A DNA stretch of 64,000 bases from Microbacterium esteraromaticum (GTDB lineage Bacteria; Actinomycetota; Actinomycetes; Actinomycetales; Microbacteriaceae). The notes beneath the pieces were generated by a model. The model did no database searches. It saw only the letters and a program-made list of their open reading frames with translations, and was not told the DNA's origin. The stretch is taken from NCBI RefSeq assembly GCF_014084045.1, contig NZ_CP043732.1:1550001-1614000 (forward strand). The letters are read 5' to 3'. This document shows positions 9,501 through 17,439 of the stretch, piece by piece. How positions within the stretch are numbered: the stretch's first letter is position 1; the number at the start of each line of letters is the position of its first letter. The position numbers and the translations under genes were made by a program.

Positions 9501-12500
9501 ACCGCGCACCCGAGGGCGGCGTCGAGGGCGGTCAGGTGTCGTTCCGCTACACCGTTCGCGACGCCCAGGGAGAAGAGGGCTCCGGCCGGGTCCGCATCGG
9601 GGTGCTCGATGCGGCCCTGAGCGATGCGGCGCCGGTCGCGTACAGCGACTACATCCGCGTCGAGGTCGGCTCGGAGACGCCCCTGGTGCTCTCCCCGACC
9701 GCGAACGACTCCGACCCGGCTCAGGGCGAGCTCGAGATCATCGAACTCGTTCCGAACGCTCCGCCCGTGCCCGGCAATCCGCTCTACGAGAGGCTTGACG
9801 CGCTCATCGACCCGGCGACGTCGCTGAAGGACGGTCGGGTGGTGCTGCGCGCAGGCGACACGGCGGGCACGAACTCCTACTTCTACACCGTGCGCTCGAG
9901 TCGGACGGCGAGTACGTCGCAGGGGCTCATCGTGGTCTCGGTGACCGAGGGCTCGGTCGCCGATCAGCCTCACGTGGCCGACACCGTGCTCACCGCCCGC
10001 GACCGCGCTGAGCTCGCCGAAGGCGGGATCGACGTCGTCACCGATCGCGTGCAGTGGGCATCCGGGGATGTCGGCTCGCTGAAGCTGAGCCTCTGGGGAG
10101 ACTCCGCCGGGTATTCGGTGAGCGGCTCCCGCATCATCGGCGAGGCGCCGGAGAGCGGCGACCTGGTGCCGTTCCAGCTGACGGGCACGTCGCCGGCCGG
10201 GCGGGACGTCGTCGGCTACGGGTTCCTGCACGTGCCCGCCTTCGACGACATGCGAGTGCAGCTGAAGCCCGGTGCCGATCCGGTGGTCGTCGACGAGGAT
10301 GCCTCGAAGAGCTTCGACGTGCGCGACTTCCTGGATCTGCCGCAGTCCGATGAGGTCGAGATCGGCGGCGGCGACTTCGTCGCGCAGCGTGCGGCGGCGA
10401 CCTGCGAGCCGGGCTCTGCGACGACGGCGGTGTACGACGCGGGCCGCGACGCGCCCTGGTCCGACACCTGCCTCGTGCCGGTGCGCCTGGAGGGGCAGCG
10501 CACCTGGTCGTACGTCGACGTGCCGATCGGCATCCGTCCTGCTGCCCCGCAGCTGGTGCTGTCGTCGATCTCGCACACCGTCGCTCCAGGATCGACCGAG
10601 GCCATCGACCTGTACACGGGCATGGCGTCGTGGGAGGGCGGTCGCGAGGGCGACAGGTCGTCGCTGGCATACCGGATCGGGTACTCCGGCTCGGCGTTCG
10701 TCATCACCCAGGACGGTCCGACGCTGAACGTCGAGGCGAGGGCGGATGCCGCGTCGGGCACCATGGAGACGGTCACCGTCTCGGTGCCGTCGTACGGCGA
10801 GCCGACGGCGACGCTGCGGCTCGTGGTCGGCGCGGCAGCGCCGGATGCCCCGCGCGGCGCGACGCTCACGCGACAGTGCGTGGTCACCAGCGGCAGCTGC
10901 TCGATCGACGTCGTCGATGTCGCCGGCGAGTACGACCCGTTCGCGGGCAAGCCGGGCGCCGGTCTCGAGCTGGTCGCCCTCGGCGCCGGCGCGCGCTGCG
11001 ACGTCGCCACGTTCTCGGTGTCGGGCGACCGTGCGGTGTCGGTGACCTGGCCGGGCGGCGGGCAGGCCCCTGGCGGACGGTGCACGGTGCCGTTCACGGT
11101 GGCGGATGCTCAGGGACGCACCGGGTCGGGCACGCTCACCCTCGACCTCCAGGGCTTCCCCTCCGCTCCGGCGAGCGTCGCGACCACCGGCTTCACGCGA
11201 TCGAGCGTCCAGCTCGAGGTCGCACTCGGCGACGCCGCGCTCGCGCATCCGCCCGTCACCGGCGTCTCGATCCAGCAGGACGGCGCACCTGCGAGGGCAT
11301 CGTGCGCGGCAGCCGGACGCGTGTACAGGTGCACCGTCGACGGTCTCGTCAACGGCGCGCCGCATGCGTTCACCGCCACCGCGGTGAACGCGGTGGGCAC
11401 GTCGCCTGCGACGTCACCCCACACGAGCTGGGCCTACGCGGCACCCGAGATCACGAACGCGACGGCCACGTCGGTGTACCGCTCCGGCAACGACAGCGGG
11501 CGCGGCGTCGTCGAGCTGACGATCAGCTCGGGTGCTGACGCCAGGGCCTTCCGTGTCGCCGAGACCCGCGACGTCATCGAGCGGACCGGTGCTGTGACCA
11601 CCGCCGAGATCCGGCTCTCCCCTGGCTCGCAGAATCTCACGCTCGTGCCGATCAGCCAGTTCCAGCCGCCCGCCGGCGACGGCGGCAACGAGGGCGGCGC
11701 GTACCGGATCTCGGTCACCGTCGCCGGTGCGCCGTACTTCGACCCGGCCCAGACGCAGGCGACCGCCGTCTCGAACACCGCCGTGAACGTCTCCGGCATC
11801 GCAGCGCAGGCCAACGGCAGCGGTGCACCCCTCGAGGTCGAGTACCTCGCGTGGCGATCGGGCAGGGCGACCTGCAGCGCCGACTCCGACGGCGGTCTGG
11901 TCGTCTCGGGCGCCGAGGTGCGATCGTCGTCGCCGTCGCTGCAGGGCCTCGAGGCGTATCAGACCTACAACGTCAAGGCGTGCGTCTCGAACGGGTTCGG
12001 CGTGGCCGAGTCGACGACGGCACGGGTCTTCACCTTCACCTTCGTCAACGGCCCTGGCGGGAACACCACCTACACGGTGGCCACGAACCCGACCAAGCGC
12101 GGTGACCGCTACTCGTACCCGCTGGCCTCCGCCCCCGCGATCGAGGTGGAGAGCGGCTTCGTGCCCCAGTACGACATGTACGGCTCGTGGCGCAGCGCCT
12201 TCAGCCTGAGTGCCGACGCATCGCCGGGCAAGGTGCGCGCCCGCGCCTGCCACGAGACCGAGACGGATCGATGCTCCAACGCCGTCGACATCACCGCGAC
12301 CACGGCGCCGACGATCGTCGACCTCGAGTTCGGGCGGTGCCTGCCGCTCACCGACCCGAGGGATGCGGTGAGCGTCTCGGCTGCGGCGCGCGGCTCGTAC
12401 ACGATCACATCGTCGGCGGTCGCTGATTCCCCCGGCTCGTACGACGTGACCCTGTCGTGGACGGGCGCGTACGCGACGCTTTCCTCGATCACGCAGAGGA

Positions 12501-12517
12501 TGACCGGATGCCTGTGA
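6599..12517 (+). CDS. Giant membrane-anchored surface protein with Ig/cadherin-like and FN3-like domains (giant I)
   Basis: A 1972-aa protein with a short basic cytosolic tail, one membrane helix at about residues 20-39 and a long extracellular part. Residues ~55-400 look like a beta-propeller or other beta-rich head (VWVLRDSGQYARVN..., then repeated hydrophobic strand/glycine blocks). An acidic hinge (EDETQEQEG) follows, and then a series of ~90-residue Ig/cadherin-like repeats beginning with units such as AVDDAFGVRSGAQ and VLLNDHDPN, whose NDxDP loops suggest calcium binding. FN3-like modules and a Cys-containing tail form the C-terminal third. It shares the head, hinge and repeats with the two giants at 20473 and 26730 but little close sequence. 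Translationally coupled to kinase I, it is probably the cluster I output or target. Its partner or ligand is unknown. Confidence 0.85.
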   Translation: MAAADRVRPMAPVRSRGRLIGGIAAAAAIVMVIVLAVTAQGYQAQEVPRLESSVWVLRDSGQYARVNTELAEIDTVRSVDSPESVWQSGQSAVLFSQGSRQRWDIDPASPQDLLADAGEQGAPSASVPTPAGTRQIVSAGSFIAYRTDTGQVSVSSLAPGAATALVDPFSEVEVEEGEDRPTYVADAIGLSPEGILSLYSADEGAVRLFDIERHRFLDEGTTLADAPEGDADLAMTVVGERWALLQPGESRLWIAGQDDSIGLDVAEDARLQDGAARGDVLLIADSGGLVSVPLSGGDAERVAEADGVPAAPVVVGSTSYAAWIGTDAGTLWADGESTALTVPGDVLESVDVQPAFRANGDRAVLSEVSTGLVWTAPDGRLVPLEQWDVEDETQEQEGTVVVEDMAEQLPPVAVDDAFGVRSGAQVVLPVLLNDHDPNRRDVLSIEASSVAGGLADPAFGDLSLIANGQSLVVDVRAQSGQTTFSYTVTDGAAVSQPATVTITVVGDDVNTAPVWCGVDACTQEWPSPELLPGGSTTVPVLTGWVDPEGDAFVLSDAYEADPAAPVMVVATADGHVAIRHTDPNAKDAVIPVTVVVSDSRGATAEKTLEVRVSGNPSMRAMPVALMARIGEPQTVRIADHLTGGSGSYRLVDAVQTAATAEGMSVTPNAASGEVEITVTEPGQYLVTYTAQDATTQAEQSAVIRVTAVDGAAPLAMAPVTAFVRAGEDTTVDVLGAAQNTSGRVLILAGAVSSTPQLTANVVGSERLRVSGTTPDGEPGVIGTARVTVADGSGAAVEGTVTVFLAPPSTVTRPIVFPDAITVRAGALARIDVTANDVAPRGEPLIVLPEVTGSGQPDELVFADGGSLRYLAPSTPGTYRLTYAVSLERNPELFDNGSVIVNVVPAGTNRAPNPATLTGRVLSGQTVSLTVPVTGMDADGDRVTLAAVAQPERGAGTATISAAGDAIVYRAPEGGVEGGQVSFRYTVRDAQGEEGSGRVRIGVLDAALSDAAPVAYSDYIRVEVGSETPLVLSPTANDSDPAQGELEIIELVPNAPPVPGNPLYERLDALIDPATSLKDGRVVLRAGDTAGTNSYFYTVRSSRTASTSQGLIVVSVTEGSVADQPHVADTVLTARDRAELAEGGIDVVTDRVQWASGDVGSLKLSLWGDSAGYSVSGSRIIGEAPESGDLVPFQLTGTSPAGRDVVGYGFLHVPAFDDMRVQLKPGADPVVVDEDASKSFDVRDFLDLPQSDEVEIGGGDFVAQRAAATCEPGSATTAVYDAGRDAPWSDTCLVPVRLEGQRTWSYVDVPIGIRPAAPQLVLSSISHTVAPGSTEAIDLYTGMASWEGGREGDRSSLAYRIGYSGSAFVITQDGPTLNVEARADAASGTMETVTVSVPSYGEPTATLRLVVGAAAPDAPRGATLTRQCVVTSGSCSIDVVDVAGEYDPFAGKPGAGLELVALGAGARCDVATFSVSGDRAVSVTWPGGGQAPGGRCTVPFTVADAQGRTGSGTLTLDLQGFPSAPASVATTGFTRSSVQLEVALGDAALAHPPVTGVSIQQDGAPARASCAAAGRVYRCTVDGLVNGAPHAFTATAVNAVGTSPATSPHTSWAYAAPEITNATATSVYRSGNDSGRGVVELTISSGADARAFRVAETRDVIERTGAVTTAEIRLSPGSQNLTLVPISQFQPPAGDGGNEGGAYRISVTVAGAPYFDPAQTQATAVSNTAVNVSGIAAQANGSGAPLEVEYLAWRSGRATCSADSDGGLVVSGAEVRSSSPSLQGLEAYQTYNVKACVSNGFGVAESTTARVFTFTFVNGPGGNTTYTVATNPTKRGDRYSYPLASAPAIEVESGFVPQYDMYGSWRSAFSLSADASPGKVRARACHETETDRCSNAVDITATTAPTIVDLEFGRCLPLTDPRDAVSVSAAARGSYTITSSAVADSPGSYDVTLSWTGAYATLSSITQRMTGCL

Positions 12518-12563
12518 CCTTCGGCGCCGTGACCGCCGCCCGCCCCCTCCGAGAGGATGCTGC

Positions 12564-13529
12564 ATGACCATCGCCAACGAACAGGCCTCCTGGTTCGCCG
12601 AGACGTTCTCGATCCTCGCCGGCAACGTCGAGCAGGCGATCCTCGGCAAGCGGCACGTGATCGAGCTGGTGCTCGCGACCGCAGTGACCGGGGGGCACGT
12701 GCTGCTCGAGGACTTCCCCGGCACCGGCAAGACCGCGCTCGCGCGCTCGATCGCGCAGACCGTGACCGGCACGAGCACGCGCATCCAGTTCACTCCCGAC
12801 CTGCTTCCCGGGGATGTGACCGGCATCACGGTGTACGACCAGAAGGCCGGCGAGTTCGAGTTCCACGCGGGCCCGGTGTTCGCCAACATCGTGCTCGCCG
12901 ATGAGATCAACCGCGCCAGCCCGAAGACGCAGTCGGCGCTGCTCGAGGTGATGGAGGAGGGCACGGTGACCGTCGACGGCGTCACGCGCCCGGTCGGCTC
13001 GCCGTTCCTCGTGCTGGCGACCCAGAACCCGATCGAACAGGGCGGTACGTACCGACTGCCCGAGGCGCAGCTCGATCGCTTCATGATCAAGACCTCGATC
13101 GGGTATCCCGACGACGCGGCGACCATGCGGATCCTGCAGGCCGCGCCCGAGCCGCAGAAGCGCCTGAAGGGACTCGTCGGCACCGACACCCTGCTGACCA
13201 TGGGAGAGATGGCCAGGGGCGTCTACGTGAACCCTCTCATCTCCGACTACATCATGCGCATCGTCGACGCGACCCGCCGTGCGTCCGAGGTGCGTCTCGG
13301 CGTCAGCGTGCGCGGTGCCCTCGCGCTCTCGCGCCTGGTGATGACCTGGGCGGCGAAGAACGGGCGCACCTTCGTCACGCCTGACGACGTGCGCGAGCTC
13401 GCGGTCGTCGCACTCGCCCACCGGCTCGTGCTCGAGCCCGAGGCCGAGTTCGACGGCGTCACCGCGGTCGCGGTGATCGGACAGATCCTGCTCGACGTCG
13501 AACCGCCGCGCGAGAACGGCACTGTGTGA
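12564..13529 (+). CDS. MoxR-family AAA+ ATPase (cluster I)
   Basis: A 321-aa AAA_3/MoxR ATPase. Walker A is GTGKT at residues 53-57 (LLEDFPGTGKTALA), Walker B is IVLADEIN with Asp113/Glu114, and the sensor region reads ATQNPIEQGGTYRLPEAQLDRF. MoxR ATPases act as chaperone-like remodelers and are usually encoded beside DUF58 and transglutaminase-like genes, as here. The gene starts 46 bp after giant I behind a GAGAGGATG ribosome site, and its stop overlaps the GTG of the DUF58 gene. It is highly similar to the second copy at 32930. Confidence 0.95.
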   Translation: MTIANEQASWFAETFSILAGNVEQAILGKRHVIELVLATAVTGGHVLLEDFPGTGKTALARSIAQTVTGTSTRIQFTPDLLPGDVTGITVYDQKAGEFEFHAGPVFANIVLADEINRASPKTQSALLEVMEEGTVTVDGVTRPVGSPFLVLATQNPIEQGGTYRLPEAQLDRFMIKTSIGYPDDAATMRILQAAPEPQKRLKGLVGTDTLLTMGEMARGVYVNPLISDYIMRIVDATRRASEVRLGVSVRGALALSRLVMTWAAKNGRTFVTPDDVRELAVVALAHRLVLEPEAEFDGVTAVAVIGQILLDVEPPRENGTV

Positions 13530-14896
13530 GCTTCAGCACCGAATCGCGGATCACGAGGACGGCGGCGCGCACAGCAACGTCGACACGCACCTCCACGGTG
13601 ACCCGTCTCGACACGACGCAAGGCGGCGCCGTCCGCGGGGCGGTGTCCGGCGTGCGCCGGACTCTGCGCCGCGTGATGGGCGCGGTGCGCTCGGCGGCGG
13701 GCTGGGTGCGCGACACCGTCACCGCGGCCGGCGCGCTCGTCGTGCTCGCTCTCGTGTTCGGCGTCGCCGCGGGCCTCGCCTTCGGGTGGGTGGAGGCCTG
13801 GGCCGCTGCGGTGATCTCGCTGGCCCTGCTCGTGCTCTGCACGCCCTTCGTGCTCGGCGCCCACGACTACCGCATCGGGCTCGCGCTCGACCGCGACCGA
13901 GTGGTCGCGGGGTCCGAGATCTCGGCGACGCTCGACGTGCGCAACGACGGCGCACGGCTCTCACTGCCGGGTGTCGTCGATGTGCCGGTCGGGGAGGGGC
14001 TCATCGAGGCCCATGTGCCTCTGCTGCGGCCGGGGGCTCACCACAGGGAGGACCTCGTCATCGCTGCTCATCGCCGCGGCGTCATCGACGTCGGGCCGAT
14101 GACCATCTCGCGCGGCGACCCGATCGGGCTGCTGCATCGCGAGCTCAGCTGGCCCGACGTGCAGCGCATCCACGTGCATCCGGTGACGGTGCGGATCCCG
14201 AGCACCGCCGCCGGACTCATCCGGGATCTCGAGGGCACGCCCAGCACGACGCTCATCGACTCGGATCTCTCCTTCCACGCCGTGCGCGAGTACGTGACCG
14301 GCGACTCGCAGCGGCACGTGCACTGGAAGTCGACGGCCAAGACCGGTCGGCTCATGGTGCGGCAGTACGAGGAGTCGCGGCACGCCCGGATCGCCGTCGT
14401 GCTCGACCTCGCCGCCGATTCGTACGACGACGACGACGAGTTCGAGAACACCGTCAGCGCGGCGGCGTCGCTCGCGCTGCAGGGCGTCTTCGAGGGGCGC
14501 GATGTGCTGTTCGCCGTCAGCGGCGTCGTGCCGGAGAGCGGTGGCACGGCCACGCAGTCGATCCGCACCCTGTCGACGCTGACGCCGCGCGCGCTGCTCG
14601 ACGGCACGTCGACGGTGAACCGAACCGACGACGTGATGCGCCTCGAGGCGGTCACCGCGCTGACGGCTCAGGCGTACCCCGACCTCTCGATCGCGTTCCT
14701 GCTCACCGGATCGCTGATGCCGGTCGATCGCCTGCGGCACGCCGCTGTGCGGCTGCCGGCCGCGGTCGAGGCCGTGGCTGTGCGCAGCGAGCTCGGCGCG
14801 GAGCCCACGCTGCGCAACGCGCGCGAGCTGTCGGTGCTGACGCTCGGAGCGCTGGGCGACCTGCCCCAGATGCTCGCGAGGGGAGCGCTGCGATGA
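13526..14896 (+). CDS. DUF58 family membrane protein (cluster I)
   Basis: A 456-aa protein starting at GTG 13526 inside the moxR stop codon. An unusual Thr/Arg-rich N-terminus (about residues 1-60) is followed by two membrane helices (about 68-115), then the cytosolic DUF58 body. This includes the characteristic block DLEGTPSTTLIDSDLSFHAV and HWKSTAKTGRLMVRQYE, and a von Willebrand A-like segment (RIAVVLDLAADSYDDDDEFE) with an acidic cluster. DUF58 proteins are partners of MoxR ATPases; the molecular function is not established. It ends in an ATGA overlap with the transglutaminase-like gene. Confidence 0.9.
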   Translation: MSFSTESRITRTAARTATSTRTSTVTRLDTTQGGAVRGAVSGVRRTLRRVMGAVRSAAGWVRDTVTAAGALVVLALVFGVAAGLAFGWVEAWAAAVISLALLVLCTPFVLGAHDYRIGLALDRDRVVAGSEISATLDVRNDGARLSLPGVVDVPVGEGLIEAHVPLLRPGAHHREDLVIAAHRRGVIDVGPMTISRGDPIGLLHRELSWPDVQRIHVHPVTVRIPSTAAGLIRDLEGTPSTTLIDSDLSFHAVREYVTGDSQRHVHWKSTAKTGRLMVRQYEESRHARIAVVLDLAADSYDDDDEFENTVSAAASLALQGVFEGRDVLFAVSGVVPESGGTATQSIRTLSTLTPRALLDGTSTVNRTDDVMRLEAVTALTAQAYPDLSIAFLLTGSLMPVDRLRHAAVRLPAAVEAVAVRSELGAEPTLRNARELSVLTLGALGDLPQMLARGALR

Positions 14897-17439
14897 GCGG
14901 GAAGGAAGCCGCCTCCCGTGCGCCACGGCGGCGCACAACGACGACGCGCGGACTGACGCTGTGGGCTCTCGGCTACCTGCTGGTGGGGGTCTCACTGGCC
15001 ACAGCCGCCGCGTGGCCGGTGTACGAGTCGCCCCGCGCCGTCATCGTCGGCGTGGTGGGCGGCGTCGCGGGCATCGCTCTCGGCCTCCTCGTCCGGCTCC
15101 TGCGGTGGGGACCGCTGCTCGGCGGTCTCGCGGCGGTCGGCGCGTACCTCGTGCTGGCCGTTCCCCTGGCCGTGCCGGCCGGGATGTCGTCCGCTGCGGC
15201 GTTCCTCAGCGCGCTGCGCGACGCGGTGCTGGGGGTCGTCGTCGGCTGGAAGCAGCTCCTCACCCTCGCCCCGCCGCTCGGCGAGTACCAGGCGGTCCTC
15301 GTCCCGCTGCTCGTGGTGAGCCTGTTCGGCGCGTTCCTCGCGACCCTCCTCGCCCTGCACCCAGGGCGACGCGCCTCCGGAGCCGTCGCCGTGATCACCC
15401 TCATGTGCGCCTTCGGCATCGCCTTCGGAGTCTCGGCGCCGAGCACCGTGCTCCGCGTCGGCGCCTTCGCACTCCCCGCGCCCCGCGAGCTCGCGGTCGG
15501 GATCGCGCTTTTCGCGGCATCGCTCGCCTGGCTGATCGGCCGATCGCGAATGCAGCGGGCGGCCGCGCTGCGCGCCGTCGCGGTGCACAGCATCGCACGC
15601 CGGGGAGCGCCGGTATGGCCGGCTGTCCGACGTCGGATGCTCGCGGCGGTCCTCATCGTGGCCGCGGTCGCCGCGGGCGTGCTCGTGACCCCGGCGGCGG
15701 CGACCTGGTCGGATCGTTCGGTGCTGCGCGACGGAATCGAGCCCATGATCGTGGTGCGTGAGCAGCCGAGCCCTCTCTCGTCGTACCGCTCGTGGTTCAG
15801 CGGCGACAGCCTCGATGCCACGGTCGTGCAGGTCGACGGCGATCCTGGCGGGATCGACCGAATCCGGCTCGTCGCGCTCGACGCGTACGACGGCCAGGAC
15901 TTCCACGTCTCGGGCGACACCCGCTTCAGCAGGCTTCCCCGCACGGCGACCGCGGGGCCGGGCAGAGCCGAATTGCGGATCACGATCGGCGACGCGTACC
16001 GCGGCATCTGGCTTCCGTCGCCCGGCACCCTCGTCGCAGCTCCTCGGTTCTCCGGTGCGCGCGGCGACGCACTCGCGGACGGCTTCCACATCGGCGACGA
16101 CGGCGACACCGCGATCACCATCGCATCGGCGCCCGGCGGTGGCAGGGGACTGGTGCCGGGAGACGGCTACACCGTGCTCGCCGAGGTCCCGCAGGGCGAT
16201 GCGGAAGATCTTGCTGCCGCTCGCTCCGGGCAGTCGACCCTCGACCCGGAGGCGTACCCCGAGCTGACCGAGTGGGCGCAGCTGCAGGAGCAGCCGCGCA
16301 CCGGCGCGGGCTACCTCGAGCTCATCGACCGTCTGCGCTCGCGCGGCTATCTCAGCCACGCGCTGCTGCAGAATGACGCCGCCGCGGGGTGGATCGCCGC
16401 CCTCGAGGCGCAGGAGGCCTACTCGTTCGCCGCGAGCTACGCAGGGCATTCCGCCGCGCGCATCGAGGAGCTCTTCTCGTCGCTGCGCGAGCAGGAGGCC
16501 AAAGTCGGCTCGGACGCATCCCCGCAGATGCTCGTCTCCGCCGTGGGCGACGACGAGCAGTTCGCGACGGCGGCTGCGCTGCTGGCACGCCACTGGGGTT
16601 TCGAGTCGCGAGTGGTCATCGGCGCGCGTCTTCCCGCGGCGGAGGAGGTGCCAGGCATCGCGCAGTGCACCGAGGTCTGCACAGGCGCGAGCATGAGCGC
16701 CTGGGTCGAGGTGCGCCCCTCCGGCGGCGAATGGGTCGCCGTCGACGTCACGCCCCAGTTCGCTCTGCTGCCGAGCACGATCACCGAGGGCGAGCAGCTG
16801 CCCGAGCATCCGACGATCCCCGAGCAGCCGCGCAGCGAGGCGCTCGACCCGCCGCAGGCGCAGAACGACTCGCGGTCGGACGCCGCCCCGCTGGAGCAGA
16901 CCGCCTCGCCGCTGCTCAGCCAGGTGCTGCCCGTCCTGCGCTGGGTGGGCATCGGCGCGCTCGTCCTGCTGCTTCTCGCCCTGCCGCTGATCACCGTTCT
17001 CATCGCCAAGCGCGCGAGAAGAAGGGCGCGACGCACAGTCGACGATCCCGAGCTGCGCCTCGTCGGCGCCTGGGAGGAGCTCGCCGATCTCTACGTCGAC
17101 AACGGCGTGACGATGCTCGGCGCGGGCACCAGAGTGCAGAGCGCTCAGTCGACCCGGCGCCCCGCGGCGGTCGCGCTCGCACGCATCGTCGACGAGGGCG
17201 TCTTCGCGCCGCACCCACCGGCGGAGGCCGATGCGACGACCGCGTGGCAGCTGGTCGACCGCGAGCGCGCTGATCTCGACGGATCGGTCGGCCGCCGACA
17301 GCGGCTCCGCGCGCGGCTGCGGATGCGGTCGTTCCTCGACCGCATCCGGCCACATCACGCCTCGGCGCTGTCCTTGCGGCGGCTGGCGCTCGATACGCTC
17401 ACAGTTGCCGGCGCGCGCCGGCAGGAGGAGGACGCATGA
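14893..17439 (+). CDS. Transglutaminase-like multi-pass membrane protein, catalytic residues lost (cluster I)
   Basis: An 848-aa protein starting at ATG 14893 within the DUF58 stop (an upstream in-frame extension overlaps DUF58 and is not real). The first ~260 residues hold about seven membrane helices as in TgpA-type proteins. An external transglutaminase-fold domain follows at about 520-630, then a Pro/Gln linker, a further membrane helix near 675-705 and a cytosolic tail. In active members the motif is G-x-C-E-x-(F/Y)-A and later H-A-W-x-E. Here they read GDDEQFA (Asp554 in the Cys place) and MSAWVEV (Ser602 in the His place); only Asp618 (VAVDVTP) is retained. The fold is clear, but cysteine-type catalysis is unlikely. 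A binding or scaffolding role outside the membrane fits better. Confidence 0.9.
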   Translation: MSGKEAASRAPRRRTTTTRGLTLWALGYLLVGVSLATAAAWPVYESPRAVIVGVVGGVAGIALGLLVRLLRWGPLLGGLAAVGAYLVLAVPLAVPAGMSSAAAFLSALRDAVLGVVVGWKQLLTLAPPLGEYQAVLVPLLVVSLFGAFLATLLALHPGRRASGAVAVITLMCAFGIAFGVSAPSTVLRVGAFALPAPRELAVGIALFAASLAWLIGRSRMQRAAALRAVAVHSIARRGAPVWPAVRRRMLAAVLIVAAVAAGVLVTPAAATWSDRSVLRDGIEPMIVVREQPSPLSSYRSWFSGDSLDATVVQVDGDPGGIDRIRLVALDAYDGQDFHVSGDTRFSRLPRTATAGPGRAELRITIGDAYRGIWLPSPGTLVAAPRFSGARGDALADGFHIGDDGDTAITIASAPGGGRGLVPGDGYTVLAEVPQGDAEDLAAARSGQSTLDPEAYPELTEWAQLQEQPRTGAGYLELIDRLRSRGYLSHALLQNDAAAGWIAALEAQEAYSFAASYAGHSAARIEELFSSLREQEAKVGSDASPQMLVSAVGDDEQFATAAALLARHWGFESRVVIGARLPAAEEVPGIAQCTEVCTGASMSAWVEVRPSGGEWVAVDVTPQFALLPSTITEGEQLPEHPTIPEQPRSEALDPPQAQNDSRSDAAPLEQTASPLLSQVLPVLRWVGIGALVLLLLALPLITVLIAKRARRRARRTVDDPELRLVGAWEELADLYVDNGVTMLGAGTRVQSAQSTRRPAAVALARIVDEGVFAPHPPAEADATTAWQLVDRERADLDGSVGRRQRLRARLRMRSFLDRIRPHHASALSLRRLALDTLTVAGARRQEEDA

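Noticed and set aside
8177..11365. A 1062-codon open frame on the minus strand opposite giant I
   Set aside because: It mirrors the plus-strand gene. High-GC codon bias keeps the opposite frame open; the translation is Arg/His/Asp-rich low-complexity text with no domain.
13786..14892. Upstream extension of the transglutaminase frame across the DUF58 gene
   Set aside because: It would overlap DUF58 fully. The ATGA junction at 14893 and the membrane-protein start there give the correct gene.
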